64,000 nt of DNA from Sedimentisphaerales bacterium. GTDB lineage: Bacteria; Planctomycetota; Phycisphaerae; Sedimentisphaerales; Anaerobacaceae. The notes under the pieces were generated by a model that saw nothing but the letters and a program-made list of their open reading frames with translations, had not been told where the DNA came from and searched no databases. The stretch is from contig JAFGCD010000017.1 of NCBI GenBank assembly GCA_016932835.1, positions 1 to 64,000 on the forward strand, given 5' to 3'. This document shows positions 57,495-64,000 of this stretch, piece after piece. The translations under genes were made by a program, and so were the position numbers. The stretch's first letter is position 1, and each line of letters opens with the position of its first letter.

Positions 57495-58409
57495 GTGAGC
57501 ACTCTTACGAAGGTCTTGATCATACTGTTGACTGTATCGTCAATCTTCCTTTGCGGCATAGTGGCGACATACGTTGCCCAGGCGGACAATTACAAGAAGC
57601 TGTACGACAGCGGGCAGGCAAAAGTGCGCAGCGCCCAGAACGACGCCAGGCAAGCCAATGACCAGTTCAACAAACTGAAAGAGACTACACAGCAGGAAAA
57701 GGCCGCGCTTCAGGCGAAAATCGGCGTCATCGAAAGCGAGATGATCACTTTGAAGAACGATCTGCGGACTCTGGAAGTTGAAAAGAACCAGGCAATCAAT
57801 GCGATGGAGAATGCCAACAGCTTAAGCAAGGGTCTGCAGGAAACAACCGACAATCTACAAACCTTGTTCCAGAACAAGGAAACAGAGCTGGTCAAGGTGG
57901 CATCGGAATTGACGAAGGAGCGAAACCAGAACAAAGAAGTAACGGCTGCAATACTGGAGAAGATGGCGATTATAGCCCAGTTGGAGGAGCAGCTCAATCA
58001 GTTGCAGAAAGAGAAAGAAAACCTTCAGGCTAAGCTGGTTCAGGTTGTCCGTCAGTACGGCAAGACGATGGCCAAGCCGACACCATCGGTTCCGACCGTG
58101 AATGACAATGTCGAGGTGGCCTCGCCTCCTACGCCGAGCAAATCTGCAACGGTCGCGAAAACGCGGGACATCGGACTCAAGGGGCTTATAACCCAGGTTG
58201 ACCTGAAGAATTCTCTGGCGATGATCTCAGTTGGTGCGGCAGACGGCGTCAAGGACGACATGCGATTCTACGTTACCCGGGGCGACGCTTTTATCTGCGA
58301 ACTTCTGATTCTCGATGTTGACGCCGAGCGAGCGGTAGGCTTTCTGGAGCGGGTTCAGAGCCCTCCCAAGAGCGGCGATAACGTCAGTACGAATATAGGC
58401 GCCAAATAA
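57495..58409 (+). CDS. Membrane-anchored coiled-coil protein with C-terminal small beta domain
   Basis: N-terminal TM (VLIILLTVSSIFLCGIVATYVAQ), long coiled coil, C-term GLITQVDLKNSLAMISVGAADGVKDDMRFYV. Confidence 0.65.
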   Translation: MSTLTKVLIILLTVSSIFLCGIVATYVAQADNYKKLYDSGQAKVRSAQNDARQANDQFNKLKETTQQEKAALQAKIGVIESEMITLKNDLRTLEVEKNQAINAMENANSLSKGLQETTDNLQTLFQNKETELVKVASELTKERNQNKEVTAAILEKMAIIAQLEEQLNQLQKEKENLQAKLVQVVRQYGKTMAKPTPSVPTVNDNVEVASPPTPSKSATVAKTRDIGLKGLITQVDLKNSLAMISVGAADGVKDDMRFYVTRGDAFICELLILDVDAERAVGFLERVQSPPKSGDNVSTNIGAK

Positions 58410-58537
58410 GACGGCTCGATCAGCGGGGCATCGAATCTAAAGGGGCGTTTTTGGGGCGTGAAGGCGGCCGCAGCTTAGGCCCTGTTTCTCAGCGGCACCG
58501 CGAGATTTATATTGTATTTATTGCGCGAGGTTGGTAT

Positions 58538-58696
58538 ATGAGTCCCAATGGACAGGCTAAGGGCAAACAAGTGAAGGCATCCCATAACATTTATACGGTT
58601 GTTCTTGCCGTTGCGACCGGCGCAGTATTAGCTGTCGCCGGATTCGTATTGTATATGTGCCACAGTCAATACGGTGCGATTTTCAAGCTGCCTTAA
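58538..58696 (+). CDS. 52-aa single-TM microprotein upstream of mreB
   Basis: MSPNGQAKGKQVKASHNIYTVVLAVATGAVLAVAGFVLYMCHSQYGAIFKLP. Confidence 0.55.
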   Translation: MSPNGQAKGKQVKASHNIYTVVLAVATGAVLAVAGFVLYMCHSQYGAIFKLP

Positions 58697-58723
58697 ATAA
58701 TTCAAAAGCGACGATACCGCTCT

Positions 58724-59824
58724 TTGTCAGACAAGAACAGCCAGTTATTGCGAAAGGAGTCGGAAGTGGTGTTGGACACAGTGTTAGGTTGGTTTAGTAT
58801 GGATATGGGTATCGACCTGGGCACTTGTACTACGCTGGTCTGTGTCCGCGATAAGGGTATCGTTCTGAATGAGCCATCTGTTGTGGCCGTTCGCAAAGGC
58901 ACAAATGTTGTCCTCAACAACGGAGAAGCGGTTGGCCTTGTGGCCAGGGAGATGCTCGGCAAGACTCCGGGTTCGATCAGCGCGATACGCCCATTGAAAG
59001 ACGGGGTGATAAGCGATTTCGAGATAACCGAGGCGATGCTGAGCTATTTTATTCGGAAGGTCCACGGGCGTGGCGGCCGCCTTTTGCGGCCTCGCGTGGT
59101 TATCGCGGTTCCAAGCGGCATCACTGCGGTGGAGCGTCGTGCGGTTATCGACAGCGCCGAACGTGCAGGCGCTCGCAAGGTGTTCCTTGTTGACGAACCG
59201 ATGGCGGCGGGGATCGGGGCGGGGCTGCCTATTACCGACCCGACGGCATCGATGATTGTGGACATAGGCGGTGGAACTACCGAAGTCGCCATCATGAGCC
59301 TTGCCGACATCGCAACGGCGGAATCGATTCGTATCGGGGGTGACGATATGGATGAAGCCGTGATCAATCATCTCAAGAAGACATACAATCTTCTCATAGG
59401 CGAGGCCAGGGCTGAGAAAGTCAAGATTCAAATCGGTTCGGCGTCGCCCCTTGACGAAGAACTGACGATGGAAATCGCGGGCAGGGACACGATTTCGGGT
59501 CTTCCGCGAAAGATCGTCATAACAAGCGAGGAGATTCGCGAGTCGCTTCGCGACCCGATCGCCACAATCATAGACGCGGTGACGGCGACGCTGGAGAAGG
59601 CCGAGCCTGAATTGGCCGCGGACCTGATCGACAACGGGATACACATCTGCGGGGGCGGCTCGCTGCTTCGGGGCATGGATACCGTTCTTGCCAATGCAAC
59701 GGGCTTGAAGGTGCATACGGTCGAAGATCCGTTGAGTTGTGTGGCGCGAGGGACGAGCGTTTATCTGGAGAATTTGGAGTTGTGGAAAGACACGATGGAT
59801 CATAACGGCTACGGATGGGAATAA
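58724..59824 (+). CDS. mreB: Rod shape-determining protein MreB (start probably at an internal GTG near 58766)
   Basis: DMGIDLGTCTTLVCVRDKGIVLNEPSVVAV; MIVDIGGGTTEVAIMSL; GGGSLLRGMD. Confidence 0.95.
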   Translation: MSDKNSQLLRKESEVVLDTVLGWFSMDMGIDLGTCTTLVCVRDKGIVLNEPSVVAVRKGTNVVLNNGEAVGLVAREMLGKTPGSISAIRPLKDGVISDFEITEAMLSYFIRKVHGRGGRLLRPRVVIAVPSGITAVERRAVIDSAERAGARKVFLVDEPMAAGIGAGLPITDPTASMIVDIGGGTTEVAIMSLADIATAESIRIGGDDMDEAVINHLKKTYNLLIGEARAEKVKIQIGSASPLDEELTMEIAGRDTISGLPRKIVITSEEIRESLRDPIATIIDAVTATLEKAEPELAADLIDNGIHICGGGSLLRGMDTVLANATGLKVHTVEDPLSCVARGTSVYLENLELWKDTMDHNGYGWE

Positions 59825-59914
59825 CCGGCAAGGAGCTTTAGTGCGAACGTCTTAAGCGCATGAGTGACTTTGCGGCTTGTGGGCTTCTGCTGCGGCGTAT
59901 CGGTGTACTGGATT

Positions 59915-60718
59915 ATGGCAGGAAAGCAAACCAAAGTCTCCAGACGAATGCTCTTTACATGGCTGATGCTTGGCGGACTTATCCTTCTGATTGCCCCTGC
60001 GAAATGGACGAGCAGTTTTCAGTTCGCTTTTCTTCGTGTTTTCCGCTGGCCTTTGAGCATCGGGGAGAATATTTCACTTTCCGTGGAGAATCGGGGCATT
60101 GGGGGGGATTCGGAGACAGTCTCCCGAAAGAAGTACCGTGAACTTCTCAACCATTACGCGAACATGGAGGCTCGTTTGCGTCAGGAACAGGCAAAGGTGG
60201 AGCAGTTGACGGGGGTTCGCGAGAGCTTCGCCCTGGGCAACACCAAGCTGGTGGAGGCGCTGGTTTATCCGGTCTCGATTGGCAAGGGGAATTCGGAAAT
60301 TCTTATCGACAAAGGGGCCGACAGCTCGCTGGCGAAAGGTCAGTTTGTCCTTGCCGAGAACAGTATTGTCGGCACAATCAGCGAAGTATCGACAGCCGGG
60401 GCGAGGGTAAGGCTTATAACCAGCACAGCTTCAAATATGGCGGTCGATATCGGCGGAACGAAGCGTTTTATGCGGGGCACAGGCGACAATCTTGCCAAGA
60501 TACCGATGATGAAGAACAAGATCGAGGCAGGCACGGCGGTTATGGCAGCGCGAAAGGCGGGCGTTCTGAACACGCCCATTACCGTCGGGCGGGTGCTTCG
60601 CTGTGACAGGAATATGGACAGCGCGGTTCTCTGGGATATAATCGTCGAGCCGGCTTGTGACATCCAGCAGTTGAACGACGTTGTGGTTGTTGTGATGAAT
60701 CCGCAGGGACAAAAATGA
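59915..60718 (+). CDS. mreC: Rod shape-determining protein MreC
   Basis: N-terminal TM, coiled coil, DKGADSSLAKGQFVLAENSIVGTISEVSTAGARVRLITS. Confidence 0.85.
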   Translation: MAGKQTKVSRRMLFTWLMLGGLILLIAPAKWTSSFQFAFLRVFRWPLSIGENISLSVENRGIGGDSETVSRKKYRELLNHYANMEARLRQEQAKVEQLTGVRESFALGNTKLVEALVYPVSIGKGNSEILIDKGADSSLAKGQFVLAENSIVGTISEVSTAGARVRLITSTASNMAVDIGGTKRFMRGTGDNLAKIPMMKNKIEAGTAVMAARKAGVLNTPITVGRVLRCDRNMDSAVLWDIIVEPACDIQQLNDVVVVVMNPQGQK

Positions 60719-60751
60719 TATGAGTCGGTGACGACGAAGTGGAGCTGCCCG

Positions 60752-61249
60752 ATGCGTTGGTTTCGGTTTGCGATATTGATTGTTTTTGTTACGGTAGTGC
60801 AGGCAAGCGTGCTGCCGAACCTGGAGGTAAGCCCGGATCTTCTGCTCATTCTCCTCGTTTTCTTCTGCATTTACTGCGAACCGAACGAGGCTATCATAAC
60901 GTCTTTTGCCATCGGCTTTGCGGCTGATTTGATCGGGTCGCCTATGCCCCTTATGCCGATGGGCCCTCAAACAATCAGCTTCGGTCTTTTCGGGACGCTG
61001 CTGGCTTATATTCACCGTGTGATCAATGTCAGAAAGATGCCTTATCAGGCCTTGACGATATTCATAACAGCACTTCTGGCCGGAGTCCTGGCCCAGTTTC
61101 TGGCGATGCTCAAAGGCCATGTAATAGTATCGAACATCTGGGGTATGCTGCTGGGCGTTGCGATTTATTCGGGTCTTGTCGGGCCGTTTCTGTTCCTGCC
61201 GTCGGCGTGGTGGATGCGTGTCAGGATGCATCGTTTCGCTCGGCGATAA
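60752..61249 (+). CDS. mreD: Rod shape-determining protein MreD
   Basis: Small polytopic protein directly after mreC; PNEAIITSFAIGFAADLIG. Confidence 0.75.
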   Translation: MRWFRFAILIVFVTVVQASVLPNLEVSPDLLLILLVFFCIYCEPNEAIITSFAIGFAADLIGSPMPLMPMGPQTISFGLFGTLLAYIHRVINVRKMPYQALTIFITALLAGVLAQFLAMLKGHVIVSNIWGMLLGVAIYSGLVGPFLFLPSAWWMRVRMHRFARR

Positions 61250-61329
61250 TCCAATGCGAGGCGAAGCCGAAGTGACATTGACGAAACAGGACCCTCGATA
61301 TTATACGATAATTCAGTGCGCCGGGTAAA

Positions 61330-63495
61330 ATGTACGAAAAGCGAGTACGAATTCTTGTCATAACAAGTTCAGTTCTGCTGGCGATCTGCATCCTCCGCCT
61401 GGGGCAGATGCAGTTGTTTCCCGGCTCGTCGCTGCAGGACGACATAGCCCGACTGCGAAAACAGGGGAATTCATCTCGTCAACTCAAGACGGTCCGCGGG
61501 CTGATACTTGACAGAAAAGGCAGGGCCCTTGCTACGGACGTGGTGCGATTCCAGCTCTGCATAAAATACGAGCTATGTTCGATTCTGGATGAAAACGTTC
61601 GAAAGGCTTCGCTGCTTCGGGCGGCGAGCAATTCCGACGATGAAGCGGCCAACAAGGCTCTTGTCGCTGCGCGCGGCAAGCTCGAAGCCAAGCTCGCAAC
61701 GATGCAGCAGATAATCGACAAGCTCGCGCTGTTCGGCGCCGAGCGAGAGGATATCGAACGTGATATTCGCGAGATAAACGAGCGAATATGGAAGCTCAGG
61801 ACGTTTCTTGCATGGCGGCGAGGTGAGCCGAATCCGGAGTTAATACGCAGGTACGGCAAGATCAGCAGTGTACCGCTGTCCGAGGCGATCGACGACTTCG
61901 AGAAGCAGGTGCCGAGCGAGAGCCGGCGTCTGGTGCTTACTTCGAGGGTCAGCAACCTGCCCGAGATGAATAAAGCGATACCGATTGTCGAGATCGAGGA
62001 CGACGACGAGGTTTTCAATGCACAGGTTGAGTTCATGAATGTGGACGGGATCAAGATTCTTCCGCGAGAAGACAGGTTCTATCCATACGGTTCCGCAGCG
62101 GCGCAGACAATCGGGTGGGTAGGCCCGGCGTCTCGGCCTGAAGACCTGGAGGTCTTTGCGGACGACAAACTCGCCAGTTATCTGAGCGGGGAACTGTGTG
62201 GCAGAGAAGACGGGGTCGAATATGTCTGCGAAGCGATTCTTCGAGGCAGGCGCGGCGAGCTGCTATACGATATCGACAAACAGCTCGTGAGCGAGACGGA
62301 GACTCAATTAGGCAGAGATGTTCGGCTGACTATCGATATCGAACTGCAGAAACGGATAGAGGATTACCTGGCCGGTTATGAGTACGACCCTAATTGCGGG
62401 CCGGGGGTCGCGGCGGTTCTGATTGATGTTGCATCCGGCGATGTTCTGGTGATGGCTTCACTGCCCACATTCGATCTTAACCGCGTTCGGTACGACTACG
62501 GGGAACTATCGACAGACGACATCAACAAACCTCTGATTAACCGGGCGATCAACAAATGGTATCCGCCGGGTTCGGTTGTCAAGCCGCTGATTTTCGTGGC
62601 CGGGGCGCAGAGCGGCGTTATCAGCCCGGATGAGGTTATCAGTTGTCCTGCGAAGGCGGCGCCGGAGGGCTGGCCCAACTGCTGGATTTATAACACATAC
62701 CACTGGATGGGGCACGATAACCAATGGCCCAACAATAACGCCCGCAACGCTATCAAGGGCAGTTGCAATATCTACTTTTCCCGGCTTGCGGACCGCATTG
62801 ATCCTCCGATTCTGCAGCAGTGGCTATTCGAGTTCGGGTACGGCAGGAGCATCGTGCCGGGGCCGGCGCATCTTGAAGACAGCGAATTCGAAAGGTCCTT
62901 TCGACATCTCTCGGGGAGGATTTCGAGCGGCGTGCCGAAGGGTCGAATAGTTCGTTTCGACCAGGTTCCCCTGCTGACCAAGCAAGAGCGGAGATGGTTC
63001 GGTATAGGTCACGGCAAGCTGCTTGTTACTCCTTTGCAGGTGGCCAATGCAATGGCGGCGCTGGCCCGGGGGGGCAAATACAAATCGCCGCAGTTGTTCC
63101 TCGATGATCCGAACGGGCCTTCAAGGCGGATACGAGTGGACTGCAACGAAACGGACCTGATGCTGTCTGAGGAGGTGCTGGCGACTGTTTATGACGGGAT
63201 GTGGGCGGTCGTTAATGAGACCAGCGGCACTGCTAATAAGCAGTTTGCCGGTGTGCTGGGGCGGCTCGCCGAGCAGGACGTGAAGGTTTACGGCAAGACA
63301 GGCTCGACCGAAAGCCCCGATCACGCATGGTTCGGCGGATTTGGCAAAGACAGCGAAGGACGCGCAATTGCAATCGCGTTAGTCGTAGAAGGCGGCCAGC
63401 ACGGTTCATCGGACGCGGCTCCGCTGGCGCGGGACATCATCCAATTCTCGATAGAAGCAGGATACCTGGGCAAAGCCATTGCCGATACGGAATGA
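61330..63495 (+). CDS. mrdA: Penicillin-binding protein 2
   Basis: Transpeptidase motifs: KWYPPGSVVKPLI (SxxK-like), SCN, KTGS (VKVYGKTGSTES); PBP dimerization domain. Confidence 0.88.
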   Translation: MYEKRVRILVITSSVLLAICILRLGQMQLFPGSSLQDDIARLRKQGNSSRQLKTVRGLILDRKGRALATDVVRFQLCIKYELCSILDENVRKASLLRAASNSDDEAANKALVAARGKLEAKLATMQQIIDKLALFGAEREDIERDIREINERIWKLRTFLAWRRGEPNPELIRRYGKISSVPLSEAIDDFEKQVPSESRRLVLTSRVSNLPEMNKAIPIVEIEDDDEVFNAQVEFMNVDGIKILPREDRFYPYGSAAAQTIGWVGPASRPEDLEVFADDKLASYLSGELCGREDGVEYVCEAILRGRRGELLYDIDKQLVSETETQLGRDVRLTIDIELQKRIEDYLAGYEYDPNCGPGVAAVLIDVASGDVLVMASLPTFDLNRVRYDYGELSTDDINKPLINRAINKWYPPGSVVKPLIFVAGAQSGVISPDEVISCPAKAAPEGWPNCWIYNTYHWMGHDNQWPNNNARNAIKGSCNIYFSRLADRIDPPILQQWLFEFGYGRSIVPGPAHLEDSEFERSFRHLSGRISSGVPKGRIVRFDQVPLLTKQERRWFGIGHGKLLVTPLQVANAMAALARGGKYKSPQLFLDDPNGPSRRIRVDCNETDLMLSEEVLATVYDGMWAVVNETSGTANKQFAGVLGRLAEQDVKVYGKTGSTESPDHAWFGGFGKDSEGRAIAIALVVEGGQHGSSDAAPLARDIIQFSIEAGYLGKAIADTE

Positions 63496-63516
63496 ACGAG
63501 CAAGAGGGAGAGAAGC

Positions 63517-63960
63517 TCAAGACAGGGATATGTCAACTGCGGGCTGGAGTTTATTTAGCCGGCTCTGGAGGATTTTGAAGAATTCCTCGTTGTCGGGCCA
63601 GAGGATTCTTTCGTCGTCGGGCATTGGTTTTTGGATTTCATCGAGGAACCGCCCTACCGCCGCAGTATCCAATTCCTTCGCAGCAACACCGAGACCGAGT
63701 TTTTCCACATAGTGAGCGTTGATTATCTGCTCGTATTGTCCCGCGACGGGCTGGAGGAGCATCTTCTTTTTCAGGTAGAGGCATTCGCTCAGCAATGAAA
63801 AGCCCGCCGATGCGATGACTCCTCCGGCGGCGGCGAGATCGTTGAGGAAGCCCTCGGTGGAACGTTTTTTGAAGACGCAGTTCTTATAGTCGAGGGGGGT
63901 CGGCGTGGTCTTGTCGAAGCCGTAGATGAAGAACTTATGGTCGCTGAATCCGCTTAACAC
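63517..63960 (-). CDS. Glycosyltransferase C-terminal fragment (GT28/MJ1255-like), extends beyond window edge
   Basis: AAGGVIASAGFSLLSECLYLKKKMLLQPVAGQYEQIINAHYVEKLGLGV is a GT28 C-terminal type pattern; frame appears open toward 64000. Confidence 0.6.
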   Translation of the reverse strand: MLSGFSDHKFFIYGFDKTTPTPLDYKNCVFKKRSTEGFLNDLAAAGGVIASAGFSLLSECLYLKKKMLLQPVAGQYEQIINAHYVEKLGLGVAAKELDTAAVGRFLDEIQKPMPDDERILWPDNEEFFKILQSRLNKLQPAVDISLS

Positions 63961-64000
63961 CCGACAGAGACCTTCGCGGTCCTGGCCGGTAGTGGAATAG

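Noticed and set aside
1-64000. CRISPR arrays, rRNA operons, intact IS elements or prophage
   Set aside because: No regularly spaced repeats, rRNA signatures, intact transposase or phage structural genes seen.

Overview
The window is a GC-rich bacterial chromosome segment. By gene content it resembles Planctomycetota, probably the Phycisphaerae/Sedimentisphaerales side (paired Tat/lipoprotein sulfatases, DUF1080, FG-GAP and dockerin proteins, PEP-CTERM); this assignment is an inference. Left arm (0.5-33 kb): a single-polypeptide type IIG restriction-modification enzyme in a repeat-rich intergenic setting, a CxxCH/PD40/TPR protein, FG-GAP proteins, an FHA-GAF protein, a GldA/GldF/GldG-DUF4340 ABC operon, ppdK, two sulfatases, DUF4056 and a pair of M16 peptidases. 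Middle: tRNA-Ser(TGA) followed by a low-GC island (33.3-37 kb). Exact 18-23 bp copies of the tRNA 3' end recur twice downstream, which looks like serial att sites. Right arm: a nucleotide-sugar/heptose and glycosyltransferase cluster, a PEP-CTERM protein, a predicted exported PIMT, tRNA-Gly(GCC), tig-clpP-clpP, an orphan DNA methyltransferase, lnt, and a cell-shape locus (mreBCD-PBP2) with a 52-aa membrane microprotein. The most interesting observations are: (i) an unannotated structured RNA candidate at about 47.15-47.28 kb with an extended -10 promoter, a possible H-type pseudoknot and an intrinsic terminator; (ii) the tandem tRNA-Ser att-like island with a conserved-looking mini zinc-finger ORF; (iii) a 70-bp near-identical repeat shared by the RM island and the tRNA island; (iv) a lipoprotein-signal PIMT; (v) a truncated heme-motif protein; (vi) a histone-H1-like tail on trigger factor. 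All calls come from reading the sequence and ORF translations; no database search was run.
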